A DNA stretch of 64,000 nucleotides from Myxococcales bacterium (GTDB taxonomy: Bacteria; Myxococcota; Myxococcia; Myxococcales; Myxococcaceae), in the NCBI GenBank assembly GCA_016191815.1, contig JACPVI010000081.1:124001-188000 (forward strand), written 5' to 3'. A program made the translations under genes and the position numbers. The notes below the pieces were generated by a model that saw nothing but the letters and a program-made list of their open reading frames with translations, was not told where the DNA came from and made no database searches. Below are positions 1 through 8,445 of the stretch, piece after piece. Numbering within the stretch: the stretch's first letter is position 1; each line of letters starts with the position of its first letter.

Positions 1-253
1 TGCCCTGGCGCGGTCATTGCTGTTGTCCCGGCCGGGGAAAGAACGGGGGCGGTCGATGCGAAAGAACGAAGAGCGTGCAAGCGGCGCGCGGCCGCTGCTC
101 CCGCGAGGTCAGCCGACCGCCCGCATGGCCGAGGAACCAGTGACTTCCTTCTTCAGTGCGCCTCGGTGCGTGGTAATCCGCGACGGCCGGCTCGCCATTT
201 GCCGCTCGTTCGAACGCGACGATGCGCTCGCCGGCTGATCTTCCATCCGCCGA
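1..253. other. No recognisable gene at left edge
   Basis: Short open frames exist on the plus strand but have no recognisable domain, no convincing ribosome binding site and overlap each other. Nothing can be supported here; it may be the region downstream of a gene lying outside the window. Confidence 0.4.
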
Positions 254-1087
254 TCAGCGGGACCGCTTCAGCCGCTCGATCTCGGCGAGCGCCATCGAGA
301 GCCTCCGCTCAGCCTCCTCGCGCCCTCGCGCCTCCTCCTCGCGCCCTCGCGCCTCCTCCTCGCGCCCTCGCGCCTCCTCCTCCGCCCGCTCCTCTGCGGC
401 GCGCACCCGGGCCTCCACCTGGGACAGCATCCCCTCGAGACGCCCGATCAGCTCGTTCGACTCGGGGAGAGGCGCCGTGCCATGGTAGAAGCGCAGCCTC
501 GAGTCATCGATCATCAGATCCAGCCCAAGAACCGAGGAGGAGTACCTGCCCCCCTGAGGCAGAATCGGCTGATACACGCGGCCATGAGGTGGCAGCCGGA
601 ACCCGGTGAGCCGCAGTCTTCCGCGATCGAAGATGAAGTATTCCGGGATCCCCAGGCGGGCGAAGCGTTCGGTGTTGCGCTCCAGGTCCTTTCTCCTGTC
701 GCCGGCGACGTGCACTTCGAGGGCGAAATCGAGGCCCTTGCCCTCGGCCGCCACCACCCACTTGTCGCGCTCGCGCAGCTCGACATCGAGCACGGCGATC
801 ACGTCCGGAGCGAACATCGGCTCGGCCGGGTAGTAGACCGGTAGCTCGCAGGCCAGGTACACGTGCCTGCCGATTCGAGCGAAGAAGCTCCCGAGGGCGT
901 CCCGGGCGCCCGCCTTCGCGTTGAAGTGCCGGTCACCCTCCGGCGGGGCCGACTCGGAGGGCGGGAATTCGGACGGCAGGCTGTCCACCACCCGAGCGCG
1001 CTCGTCGGGTGACATGCGCTCCCACACCTCGAGCGGCGGGGCGCGCGGATCCTTCGGGTCGACTTCCCAGGCCATGGGCTTGCTCAT
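254..1087 (-). CDS. Uma2-family (DUF820) putative endonuclease with coiled-coil tail
   Basis: About 277 residues from an ATG reading MSKPMAWEV; an upstream ATG at 1141 would add 18 low-complexity residues and is less likely. Residues ~50-155 show the Uma2/DUF820 pattern: PDVIAV with Asp95, ALEVHV with Glu124, then a DL...GIPEYFIFD block, the PD-(D/E)xK-like fold of this family. The usual Lys in the helix before GIPEY is Asn here, so nuclease activity is uncertain. The C-terminus (~205-277) is a highly charged coiled coil containing three copies of a heptad-sized EEEARGR unit, encoded by perfect 21-bp DNA repeats. Such genes are often multicopy in myxobacteria and cyanobacteria; their biological role is poorly known. 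It follows the diguanylate cyclase gene on the same strand after ~90 bp. Confidence 0.8.
   Translation of the reverse strand: MSKPMAWEVDPKDPRAPPLEVWERMSPDERARVVDSLPSEFPPSESAPPEGDRHFNAKAGARDALGSFFARIGRHVYLACELPVYYPAEPMFAPDVIAVLDVELRERDKWVVAAEGKGLDFALEVHVAGDRRKDLERNTERFARLGIPEYFIFDRGRLRLTGFRLPPHGRVYQPILPQGGRYSSSVLGLDLMIDDSRLRFYHGTAPLPESNELIGRLEGMLSQVEARVRAAEERAEEEARGREEEARGREEEARGREEAERRLSMALAEIERLKRSR
320..382. repeat. Three perfect 21-bp tandem repeats inside the Uma2-family gene
   Basis: The unit GCGCCCTCGCGCCTCCTCCTC is repeated three times without a mismatch (320-340, 341-361, 362-382). Being 21 bp, it adds exactly seven residues per copy (EEEARGR on the minus strand) and keeps the coiled-coil heptad phase. 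Copy number could vary between strains by slippage without breaking the frame. Confidence 0.9.
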
Positions 1088-1150
1088 CGCCCACGATGAT
1101 AACCCCGTTCCTTGCCGGCAACCCCTCGCGGGGTTCGGCACCGTCCACTC

Positions 1151-1172
1151 CCGGGGTGAGAAGGAACCCCGG
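1151..1172 (-). terminator. Hairpin just downstream of the diguanylate cyclase
   Basis: CCGGGGT (1151-1157) pairs perfectly with ACCCCGG (1166-1172) across an 8-nt loop, four bases after the stop codon of the diguanylate cyclase gene. A second hairpin AACCCC-TCGC-GGGGTT lies at 1120-1135. There is no T-tract, so if either acts as a terminator it is not a canonical one; processing or attenuation before the Uma2 gene is also possible. Confidence 0.35.
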
Positions 1173-1175
1173 CGT

Positions 1176-3155
1176 TCAGCCGGACTTCGGCCCCGACGCC
1201 GCCTGGGGCAACTCGCCGGTCTTCACCCGCTTCTGGGCGTGAGGTCCCCGCTCGCGGCCCGGGTGCAGCTCCATCCCCGCGGCGTAGCCGGTCGCCTTGT
1301 TCCGCCCCGCCCGCTTCGAGGCGTAGAGCGCCGAGTCCGCGCAGTCCACCAGCCGGTCCTGCTCCACCGCGTCCACCGGAAGGTTCGCCACCCCCAGGGA
1401 GATGGTGATCTTCCCCTCCGGCTGGAAGCGCGCGTGCTCGTTGGGGGCTTCCTCCACCGCGCGCCGGAGCTTCTCCGCCACCTCCAGCGCCTCCGCCTTG
1501 GTCACCTGGGGGAGAATCAGCACGAACTCCTCGCCGCCGTAGCGCGCGAGCGTGTCCACCTTGCGCACCATCTGCTTGAGGACCGCGCACACCTCCCGCA
1601 GCACCGCATCGCCAGCCCGGTGGCCGGCGGCGTCGTTCAGCCGTTTGAAGTGGTCGATGTCCACCATCAACATCGAAAGCTGCGTCCCGAAGCGGTTGGC
1701 CCGGGCGATCTCCAGCTCCAGCCGGGAGAACAGGTGCCGCCGGTTCGGCACGCCGGTGAGCGGATCAGTGAGCGAGAGCTCCACCGTGGTCTGGTGGAGC
1801 TGGGCGTTCTTCACCGCCATCGCCGCCTGGTCCGCCACCGTGGTGAGGAAGTCGACCTCCTCGCGGTCGAAGCCCACCGTGTCGGGGCGTTCGAAGTTCA
1901 GCACCCCGAGCAGCGCTCCGCCGTGGACCATCGGCACCGAGAGCAGCGCGCCCTTGCCCCGCGGGCCCGCCCCGGGACGAGTCTTGAACTCCGCCGTCTC
2001 CACCGCCACGTCCGCGATCTGTACCGGCTTGTGGCTCTCCGCCGCCCGGCCGCAGGCACCTTCTCCGATCGCGAAGGTGATTCCCTCGGTGCCCTTCCCC
2101 TTGGGGTGGGCGCTCTTCACCTCCAGCCGCCCCTCCGAGTTGACCAGCATGATCGAGAACTTCGGGATCCGCAGCCGCTCCGGAACGATGGTGGTGATGC
2201 GCGAGAGCAGCTCGGGAAGCTCCAGGGTGGAGGTGAGCGAGCGCGCCACGTCGTACAGCGTGCCCAGCTCGGTGAGACGGCCCTCCAGCTTGGTGTTGCT
2301 CTCCTCCAGCGCCTTCTTCAGCGAGAGCTGCTCGTGCGCGAGCGCCAGATCCCGGTGGGTGTCGATCTCCTCCGCCTTCATCGAGGTGAGGCGGGCCAGC
2401 ATCCGGTTGAAGGCCTCGGCGAGCGCGCCCAGCTCGTCCCGGCTGTGCACCTCGGCGCGCGCGAGGAAGTCGCCCTCCTCGGCGCGGCGCATGGCGTCGG
2501 CCAGGCGCCCGAGCGGACGGGTGAGGAAGAACCGCAGCGAGAGCGCGGTGGCCCCCGCCAGCGCCGCCGAAAGCAAGAGCACGCCCGCCAGCGCATCCAA
2601 AAAGACGCTCATCACGTTTTGCCGGAGCGCCGGCTCGTCGATGGTGAGCTGCAGGACGCCCACCTTCATCGTCGTCTCGCCCATGTGGCAGCCCGCGCAG
2701 GCCATTCCACCCAGGCGCCGCACCACCTCGGTACCGGCGGTGCCGGTCCAGCTGTCGGCCTCGAGCGTGGACACCGTCTCCGGGCCCATCGCCAACAGCC
2801 GCGCCGCCCCCGGGTGAAGCTTGCCCTCCTCCTCCACTCGCCGCGACCAGCGCACCACGCCATGGCGATCGATGATCCGCAGATCTTTCACGTACCGGAG
2901 CTTCCTCGCGTCCGCCCGCACCGCCTCCTGCACCGCCCGGTGCACCCCTCGGATCGCCGTCTCCGGGTTCTTGTGCTCGGTGAGGGTGAAGGTGATCGAC
3001 ACCAGCTCCGCCAGCGCCGAGGCCTCCTCGCGCATGGCGTCTCTCACCGCCAGGTCGGCCTTCCTCCAGTACACCCCGACCCCCGCCACCGCGACCGCCA
3101 GCGCCGGCACCGCGATTCCCCAGAAGAGTTTCTTGCCGACCGAATTCAGTGCCAT
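1176..3155 (-). CDS. Membrane diguanylate cyclase with CxxCH-containing sensor, HAMP, GAF and GGDEF
   Basis: 659 residues. A TM helix at ~8-30 and a second at ~185-210 bracket a periplasmic sensor region that contains CAGCH at ~153-157, the covalent haem c attachment motif. A HAMP linker (~205-260), coiled coil (~260-300), GAF domain (~300-450) and GGDEF domain (~465-625) follow. The signature GGEEF is intact at ~538, and RxxD (RKVD) sits five residues upstream, matching the product-inhibition I-site. It should therefore make cyclic di-GMP in response to a signal sensed outside the membrane, plausibly redox or a gas ligand of a c-type haem (inference). The gene is divergent from pgeF and heads the minus-strand pair with the Uma2-family gene. 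Confidence 0.93.
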   Translation of the reverse strand: MALNSVGKKLFWGIAVPALAVAVAGVGVYWRKADLAVRDAMREEASALAELVSITFTLTEHKNPETAIRGVHRAVQEAVRADARKLRYVKDLRIIDRHGVVRWSRRVEEEGKLHPGAARLLAMGPETVSTLEADSWTGTAGTEVVRRLGGMACAGCHMGETTMKVGVLQLTIDEPALRQNVMSVFLDALAGVLLLSAALAGATALSLRFFLTRPLGRLADAMRRAEEGDFLARAEVHSRDELGALAEAFNRMLARLTSMKAEEIDTHRDLALAHEQLSLKKALEESNTKLEGRLTELGTLYDVARSLTSTLELPELLSRITTIVPERLRIPKFSIMLVNSEGRLEVKSAHPKGKGTEGITFAIGEGACGRAAESHKPVQIADVAVETAEFKTRPGAGPRGKGALLSVPMVHGGALLGVLNFERPDTVGFDREEVDFLTTVADQAAMAVKNAQLHQTTVELSLTDPLTGVPNRRHLFSRLELEIARANRFGTQLSMLMVDIDHFKRLNDAAGHRAGDAVLREVCAVLKQMVRKVDTLARYGGEEFVLILPQVTKAEALEVAEKLRRAVEEAPNEHARFQPEGKITISLGVANLPVDAVEQDRLVDCADSALYASKRAGRNKATGYAAGMELHPGRERGPHAQKRVKTGELPQAASGPKSG

Positions 3156-3211
3156 TCAGAACTGGTTAGGAGTGTCGACCCGGATGACGCAAGCTGTCAA
3201 ACTGTCCGGCG

Positions 3212-3979
3212 ATGCCGGTTGCCTTGACCTTGATCACTTCTCGGCTCTTGCCGGTTCCGCACGGCTTCACCACGCGCGGCGGCGGGGTCTCGGAAGGGGC
3301 GTTCGCCGAGTTGAACGTGGGATCCAAGGTGGGCGATTTCAGCGACCGAGTGGAGGAGAACCATAGACGGGTGGCGCGGGCCGCTTTGGTGCGGCCCGAG
3401 CATCTCTGCACGGTTTCCCAGGTGCATGGGGACGCGGTGGCGGAGGCGGCGCCTGGGAGCGAGCCGGGGAGGGTGCCGCCGCCGTCGACCGAAGCCGACG
3501 CCCTGTGGACGTCGCGGCCCGGCGTTGCGGTCGGAGTGAAGGTAGCGGACTGCGTGCCGGTGCTCTTGTCGGATCCGGAGGGCAGGGTGGTGGCCGCGGT
3601 GCACTCCGGCTGGCGCGGGACGGAGAAGCGGGTGGCGGCGAGGGCGGTGGAAGAGCTCCACCGGCGCGGCGTGCAGCCGTCGCGCCTGCTCGCGGCGATC
3701 GGGCCGTCGATCGGCAAGTGCTGCTACTCGGTGTCCAGCGATCTCGCCGAGCGATTCGCCTCCAGCTTCGGGGAGGGCGTCGCCGGCACGGAAGGCGGCC
3801 TTCCCAGGCTCGATCTCAAAGGCGCGGTGGCCATGACGCTTCTCGAGGCCGGACTTCTCGCATCGAGGATCGAGGTGATCGGCCTCTGCACCTCTTGCGA
3901 CCGCCGCTTCTTCTCGCACCGGCGGGACGGAGGAATCACCGGCCGGCAGATGGCCTTCATCGCCAGCCGCGGAGGCTGA
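3212..3979 (+). CDS. pgeF: Peptidoglycan editing factor PgeF (YfiH/laccase-domain family)
   Basis: 255 residues, the normal family size. The family's metal/active-site residues are present: His72 in VHGD, Cys114 in ADCVPV and His131 in HSGWRG. The IGPSIGKCCYSV and CTSC-RFFSHRRDG-TGRQ blocks are also family hallmarks. Members are described as cytosolic enzymes that correct L-Ser misincorporation in peptidoglycan precursors in E. coli, and also as purine-nucleoside-processing or polyphenol-oxidising enzymes. The gene begins 56 bp from the divergent diguanylate cyclase start. No strong ribosome binding site is seen before its ATG. It is followed by envelope genes (YbgF-like, LysM), which fits a cell-wall role. 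Confidence 0.93.
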   Translation: MPVALTLITSRLLPVPHGFTTRGGGVSEGAFAELNVGSKVGDFSDRVEENHRRVARAALVRPEHLCTVSQVHGDAVAEAAPGSEPGRVPPPSTEADALWTSRPGVAVGVKVADCVPVLLSDPEGRVVAAVHSGWRGTEKRVAARAVEELHRRGVQPSRLLAAIGPSIGKCCYSVSSDLAERFASSFGEGVAGTEGGLPRLDLKGAVAMTLLEAGLLASRIEVIGLCTSCDRRFFSHRRDGGITGRQMAFIASRGG

Positions 3980-4037
3980 TCGCCAGACCGGCCAGGCGGG
4001 CGAGCGAAACTGCTACATCCCTGTGCGGGGCAATTTC

Positions 4038-4067
4038 TTGACGCTCCATTGGCCGCCTCCATAGCAT
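4038..4067 (+). promoter_or_regulatory. Candidate sigma-70-type promoter for the YbgF-like/LysM genes
   Basis: TTGACG at 4038-4043, an 18-bp spacer, and TAGCAT at 4062-4067 (four of six matches to TATAAT), 31 bp upstream of the proposed start at 4099. Prediction by eye only. Confidence 0.4.
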
Positions 4068-4098
4068 CGGCCAATCTGGACCAAAAGGAGCGATCGCC

Positions 4099-4869
4099 AT
4101 CACCCGGCTCCTCGCCATCGTGCCCTCGCTCGCGCTCGTCGCTTGCGCTGCGGACCGTTCCTCGCAGGCCGAGATGCAGGGGCTCAAGACGCAGGTGCAG
4201 GCGCTCAAGGACCAGAACGCGCGCATCGAGAAGCGCCTCGACCGGCTCGAGCTTCGCGAGGCGGTGCGCTCGCGCCCGGCGAGCTCCGAGCGGAAGCCCA
4301 AGGAGGAGGTGCCCTCGCTCACCGTGGTGCGCCTCAAGCCGAAGCCGAATGCGGCGCCGAAGATCTCCACCTCGGTCGAGGTGGTGGAGCCGATGTCCGA
4401 GGAGTTGGAGGCGCTCTCGCCGCCGCCGCAGGAGCCCGAGCGGGGCGACGAGGTGGACCTCGCCCAAGGCGAGGCGATCTTCGAGAGCGGAGTGGCGGCG
4501 CTGAAGACGGGCAACGTGGCGGGCGGAGTGGACCGACTTCAGTCCTTCGCCGCCCAAAACCCCAAGCACCCCAAGGCGGACAACGCGATCTACTTCACCG
4601 GAGTCGGGCTGATGGGCCTCAACGACTACGAAGACGCCGCCACCGCCTTCGAGAAGCTGATCTCGAGCTACCCGGCGAGCGACGCGGTGGTCGAGGCGCA
4701 GCTCCGGCTGGCCGAGTGCCGCGCGCGGCTGGGGCGCACCGCCGAGGCACGAGAGGCCTACGAAAAGTTGGTCCGGGAGCATCCCGGCACCGCCGCGGCC
4801 GCCCAGGCGACGGCACGGCTCGCAACGCTCAAGGAAGACCGGACCGCTCAAGCACCGAAGGAACCCTGA
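4099..4869 (+). CDS. YbgF/CpoB-like lipoprotein with coiled coil and TPR repeats; probable AUC start
   Basis: Start chosen at ATC 4099, because AAAAGGAG (4083-4090) ends 8 nt before it. From there the protein begins with a lipoprotein signal (TRLLAIVPSLALVAC, lipobox LVAC). The first standard start, GTG 4120, would leave only eight residues before the Cys and no positive charge, and it has no ribosome binding site. The mature part has a heptad coiled coil (about 20-60), a basic/proline linker and three TPR-like repeats (about 120-245). This is the layout of YbgF/CpoB, the Tol-Pal-associated periplasmic coordinator of outer-membrane constriction. The stop lies immediately before the LysM gene, so they form one transcript. 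The function is inferred from domain order; there is no Pal or TolB neighbour here. Confidence 0.82.
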   Translation: MTRLLAIVPSLALVACAADRSSQAEMQGLKTQVQALKDQNARIEKRLDRLELREAVRSRPASSERKPKEEVPSLTVVRLKPKPNAAPKISTSVEVVEPMSEELEALSPPPQEPERGDEVDLAQGEAIFESGVAALKTGNVAGGVDRLQSFAAQNPKHPKADNAIYFTGVGLMGLNDYEDAATAFEKLISSYPASDAVVEAQLRLAECRARLGRTAEAREAYEKLVREHPGTAAAAQATARLATLKEDRTAQAPKEP

Positions 4870-4885
4870 CATGACGGAGCAGACC

Positions 4886-6106
4886 ATGCGCATCGCCCTC
4901 CTGGCCCTCCTCGTCGCGCCGCTCGTGGCGCTCGCCCAGCGAGACGCCAACGTGGAGCGGGCGAGGGACGTGCAGTTGCCCTCCACGCCCGAGGGCGCGG
5001 GCGAGGAAGAGGAGGCCGAAGCGCCGCCGGGAGAGACCGAGGGGGTCGAGGTGCTGCAAGAGGGCGACCAGGTGAAGTTGACCGAGGGCGCCCGCACCAG
5101 CGCTCCGGGCGAGGTGCACACCGTGGCGACCGGCGACACGCTGTGGGATCTCTCGCAGCGGTTCTTGGGCAGTCCGTGGTACTGGCCGAAGGTCTGGTCC
5201 TACAACCCGGAGATTGCCAACCCGCACTGGATCTACCCCGGCAACCTGGTGAGGTTCTTCCCCGGCGGGGAGGAGACGCCCACCCGGGTGGAGGTCGGCG
5301 AGGGTCCGGAGGAGACGGTGGAGCCCGGCGAGATGATTCCCTCTGAGACCGAGCTGTTGCAGGTGGCGGGGCAGATTGGCTACGTGGCGAAGCGCTCCAT
5401 CCTCTACCACCAGATGGGCTTCGTGACCGCGCGGCAGCTGGACGAGGCGGGCACCATCCATTCCTCCTTCTCGGAGACGCAGATGCTCTCGTACCCGTAC
5501 ACCGTGTACATCTCCTTCAAGAAGAAGGGCGACGCGAAGGTGGGCGACACGAATCTCGTCTTCCGTTCCGAGGGAGAGGTGGAGCACCCGGTCACCGGCT
5601 TCACGGTGGGCTACATGACCCGGCTGCTCGGGACGGTGAAGGTGACCGCAGTGTCGAACAAGCTGGTCACCGCGGAGATCCGCGAGACCTGGGACGAGAT
5701 CCGGCGCGGGGACCTGATCGGGCCCGCCGGCGAGCAGGTGAGGCGTTCGGTGGCGCTGCGGCCGAATGAGCGGCAGCTCAAGGGCTACGTGGTCACTGCG
5801 ATGGTGCCGCATATCGGCGTGATGGGTGAGCACCAGGTGATCATCGTCGATCGGGGTGGCGCGGACGGCGTCCAGCCGGGGAACACCTTCACCGTGATCC
5901 GCCAGAACGACGGGCTTCGGGGCTTCTTTGATCCCACCGAGACGGATCTCGACCTGCCGGTGGAGGACGTGGCGACCTGCATGGCGGTGGACGTGAAGGA
6001 CAAGGCCACCGTCTGCCTGCTCACCCGATCGCTTCGCGAGGTGGTGAAGGGCGACCGGGTGGTGATGCGCCCCGGCGGCGGCGCCTCGCCGGCGTCGATG
6101 CGGTAG
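4886..6106 (+). CDS. Secreted LysM-domain protein
   Basis: About 406 residues from ATG 4886, preferred over ATG 4871 because GGAG (4876-4879) lies 6 nt upstream and the protein then begins directly with a signal peptide (MRIALLALLVAPLVALA). An acidic stretch is followed by one LysM domain (~75-127; VATGDTLWDLSQRFLG ... IYPGNLVRFF), which binds the glycan of peptidoglycan. The remaining ~275 residues are mostly beta-rich without a recognised catalytic motif. This LysM plus long beta-rich tail architecture recurs in Myxococcota. It follows the YbgF-like gene by a few bases and precedes the asparaginase-family gene. It is probably a periplasmic wall-binding protein. Confidence 0.85.
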   Translation: MRIALLALLVAPLVALAQRDANVERARDVQLPSTPEGAGEEEEAEAPPGETEGVEVLQEGDQVKLTEGARTSAPGEVHTVATGDTLWDLSQRFLGSPWYWPKVWSYNPEIANPHWIYPGNLVRFFPGGEETPTRVEVGEGPEETVEPGEMIPSETELLQVAGQIGYVAKRSILYHQMGFVTARQLDEAGTIHSSFSETQMLSYPYTVYISFKKKGDAKVGDTNLVFRSEGEVEHPVTGFTVGYMTRLLGTVKVTAVSNKLVTAEIRETWDEIRRGDLIGPAGEQVRRSVALRPNERQLKGYVVTAMVPHIGVMGEHQVIIVDRGGADGVQPGNTFTVIRQNDGLRGFFDPTETDLDLPVEDVATCMAVDVKDKATVCLLTRSLREVVKGDRVVMRPGGGASPASMR

Positions 6107-6138
6107 CGCTCCGGCTTGAGGAGGGGGAAACCATCGGG

Positions 6139-7215
6139 ATGCTGACTCGCCGCGAGCTGCTCGCCACCTCCGCCGCGGCGCTGGCCGCTCCCACGCTCGC
6201 CCAGCGCGCGCCGAAGCTCCCCCTCGCCGTCGCCAGCGGCAACGGCCTGCGCTGCGTGCAGAAGGCGATCGAACGGATGCAGGCCGGCGCCGACCCGCTG
6301 GACGCCGCCATCGACGGAGTCGCCATCCTCGAGGACGACCCCACCGACATGACCGTCGGCCTGGGCGGGGTGCCCAATGAGGAAGGCGTGGTGCAGCTCG
6401 ATGCCTCGGTGATGCACGGCCCCTCCGGCCGCGCCGGGGCGGTCGCCTCCCTGGAGGGGATCCGGAATCCCAGCCGCGTCGCCAAGCTGGTGATGGAGAC
6501 CACCGACCATGTGCTCCTGGTCGGGCCCGGCGCCCTCCGCTTCGCGCGCATGCACGGCTTCACCCCGCAGGAACTGCTCACCGAGAAGGCCCGCAAGGTG
6601 TGGCTGTACTGGAAGCAGAACCTCTCCGCCCGCGACAAGTGGCTCGAGCCGGAGCCGTCGCAGCTGGATCCGGACGTGCGCGACTTCATCCGCGAGTACG
6701 GCGCGGACCCCTTCCGCGATCCGCGGAGCTACGGGACGGTGCACCTCTCGGCCGCCGGGCGCAACGGAGAGCTGGCCGGCTGCACCTCCACCAGCGGCCT
6801 CTTCTTCAAGATGCCCGGGAGGGTGGGAGACTCGCCGATCATCGGCGCCGGGCTCTACACCGACAACGGCGTGGGCAGCGCCGGCGCCACCGGCCGCGGC
6901 GAGGCCTGCATCCTCTTCTGCGCCGCGCACACCGCCGTGGAGCTGATGCGCCAGGGCAAGCACCCGAAGGACGCCTGCCTCGAGGTGCTGCGGCGGATCG
7001 CCTCCGGGACGCGAGACGGCCGGCTCCTCGACCGGAAGGGCCGCCCGAGCTTCGGCGTCACCATCTACGCGATCGACAGGCGCGGCGAGTACGGGAGCGC
7101 CAGCCTCTGGGCGGTCTCGGGCTGGGGGAAGCCACGCCAGTTCGCCGTCGCCGACTCCGGCTCTGCGCGCCTCGAAGACTGCGCCTACCTCTTCGAGGGA
7201 AACCCCGAGCTCTGA
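6139..7215 (+). CDS. Tat-exported Ntn-hydrolase, glycosylasparaginase (asparaginase 2) family
   Basis: 358 residues. The N-terminus (TRRELLATSAAALAAPTLA) is a twin-arginine signal, so the enzyme should be exported folded. The body matches N4-(beta-N-acetylglucosaminyl)-L-asparaginase: NGLRCVQKAIERM, DDPTDMTVGLGGVPNEEG, and the autoprocessing site YGTVHLSA with Thr200 as the expected N-terminal nucleophile of the beta subunit. GDSPIIGAGLYTDNGVGSAG and ATGRGEA form the substrate pocket. Family members cleave the Asn-GlcNAc bond of glycopeptides after autoproteolysis; some prefer isoaspartyl peptides. In a predatory or scavenging soil bacterium it could degrade exogenous glycopeptides (inference). 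It lies 32 bp after the LysM gene. Confidence 0.9.
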   Translation: MLTRRELLATSAAALAAPTLAQRAPKLPLAVASGNGLRCVQKAIERMQAGADPLDAAIDGVAILEDDPTDMTVGLGGVPNEEGVVQLDASVMHGPSGRAGAVASLEGIRNPSRVAKLVMETTDHVLLVGPGALRFARMHGFTPQELLTEKARKVWLYWKQNLSARDKWLEPEPSQLDPDVRDFIREYGADPFRDPRSYGTVHLSAAGRNGELAGCTSTSGLFFKMPGRVGDSPIIGAGLYTDNGVGSAGATGRGEACILFCAAHTAVELMRQGKHPKDACLEVLRRIASGTRDGRLLDRKGRPSFGVTIYAIDRRGEYGSASLWAVSGWGKPRQFAVADSGSARLEDCAYLFEGNPEL

Positions 7216-7226
7216 GACGCCCCAGC

Positions 7227-7255
7227 TTGACCGATCCGCGGTCGGCGTCTATAGC
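7227..7255 (+). promoter_or_regulatory. Candidate promoter for dprA
   Basis: TTGACC (7227-7232), 17-bp spacer, TATAGC (7250-7255). This is a good sigma-70-like pair about 58 bp upstream of the dprA start, in the short gap after the asparaginase-family gene. Confidence 0.5.
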
Positions 7256-7313
7256 AACCCGCCCTTTTGTCGGAGCCAACCTTTATATAGGCCTCGAACC
7301 GAAAGGCGTGCCG

Positions 7314-8420
7314 ATGCCGGGAGAGAGCGCGGAACACAAGGCGATGCTGGGGCTTTGGGCGGTCCCGGGCATCGGTCCGCGCGCCGTCGCCTCCATCGAG
7401 GCCAGGGTCGGGCTCGTCCAGGCGCTCACCTCGCCGGTGTCAGACTGGCTCGGCTCGTTGCCGCTCACGCCGCTCGCGCGCACGGGGCTCCTCCGAGCTC
7501 GCACCATCGGCGAGGTGGCCGACCGCGCGCTGGAGCGGGCTCGAAGAGCCGGCATGGGCATCGTCTACCGCGGGGACGCCGCCTACCCCGCCCTCCTCGC
7601 GGAAATCCGCGACGCGCCACCCCTCCTCTTCCACTTCGGAATGCCCGGCGGGCCGCGGCGGCGGCTGGCCATGGTCGGCACCCGCACCCCCGACGGGACC
7701 TTCGCCGAATGGGCCCAGCGCTTCGCCGCACAGATCGCCCACAGCGGGGTGGGCGTCGTCTCGGGAGCCGCCGAAGGCATCGACCGCGCCTGTCACCTCG
7801 GGGCCGTCGACGCGCAGGGAGAGACTTGGGCCTTTGCCGGCTCCGCGCTCGATGAGCTGGACCCCGGCCCGAAATCGCTCCTTCGGCCCATCCTCGACAG
7901 CGGCGGCGTCTTCTTCAGCGAATTTCCCCCCGGCGTCCGCGCCGACCGCACCACCTTCCCGCGGAGAAACCGGCTCATCTCCGGGGCCTCCGACGCGGTG
8001 CTGGTCCTCCGCGCCGGCCCCAAGTCCGGAACGCTCTACACCTCGGACTACGCCCGGGAGCAGGGCCGCCCGGTCCTCGCCGTGCCCGGCGAGGCGCGCT
8101 ACGAGAAGGCCTTCGGCTGCAACGACCTCATTCGGAAGGGCCACGCCCGACTCTGCATGGAGCCGGCCGACGCGCTGGCGGCGGTGGGCGCCTGGGGCCA
8201 CCTGTCCGCCGCTCCGCCGCCAGCCCGGCCCGTCGACATGGCCTCTCTCTCCTCCGAGGCCCAGGCGGCCTACGCGGCGCTAGAGCGGACGCCCCTGGAC
8301 TTCGAAGACGTCCTCACCCGGAGCAAGGTCGAGTCTGGGGCCCTGACCTCCGCCCTTTGCGAGCTGGAGCTTTCCGGCCTTATCGTCCAGCGCCCAGGCA
8401 GGCGATACGAAAAGGTCTGA
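7314..8420 (+). CDS. dprA: DNA-processing protein DprA
   Basis: 368 residues from ATG 7314, which has GAAAGG (7301-7306) 7 nt upstream; GTG 7308 is a possible alternative. It has an N-terminal helix-hairpin-helix/SAM-like part (~10-80), a central Rossmann-like DprA fold (MVGTRTPDG, VVSGAAEGIDRACHLGA, FFSEFPPG, FPRRNRLISGASDAVLVL, SGTLYTSDYA, VLAVPG) and a C-terminal winged-helix DML1-like domain (~300-368). DprA loads RecA on incoming single-stranded DNA during natural transformation. The usual TvGSRxas motif reads MVGTRTPDG here. dprA followed by topA is a widely conserved pairing. Confidence 0.95.
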   Translation: MPGESAEHKAMLGLWAVPGIGPRAVASIEARVGLVQALTSPVSDWLGSLPLTPLARTGLLRARTIGEVADRALERARRAGMGIVYRGDAAYPALLAEIRDAPPLLFHFGMPGGPRRRLAMVGTRTPDGTFAEWAQRFAAQIAHSGVGVVSGAAEGIDRACHLGAVDAQGETWAFAGSALDELDPGPKSLLRPILDSGGVFFSEFPPGVRADRTTFPRRNRLISGASDAVLVLRAGPKSGTLYTSDYAREQGRPVLAVPGEARYEKAFGCNDLIRKGHARLCMEPADALAAVGAWGHLSAAPPPARPVDMASLSSEAQAAYAALERTPLDFEDVLTRSKVESGALTSALCELELSGLIVQRPGRRYEKV

Positions 8421-8445
8421 TCCGTTTGTTCTGAGAGAACCGCCG

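Noticed and set aside
921-3227. A 2.3-kb plus-strand open frame opposite the diguanylate cyclase
   Set aside because: The antisense translation is Arg/Leu/His-rich without domains, while the minus strand encodes an intact multi-domain protein.
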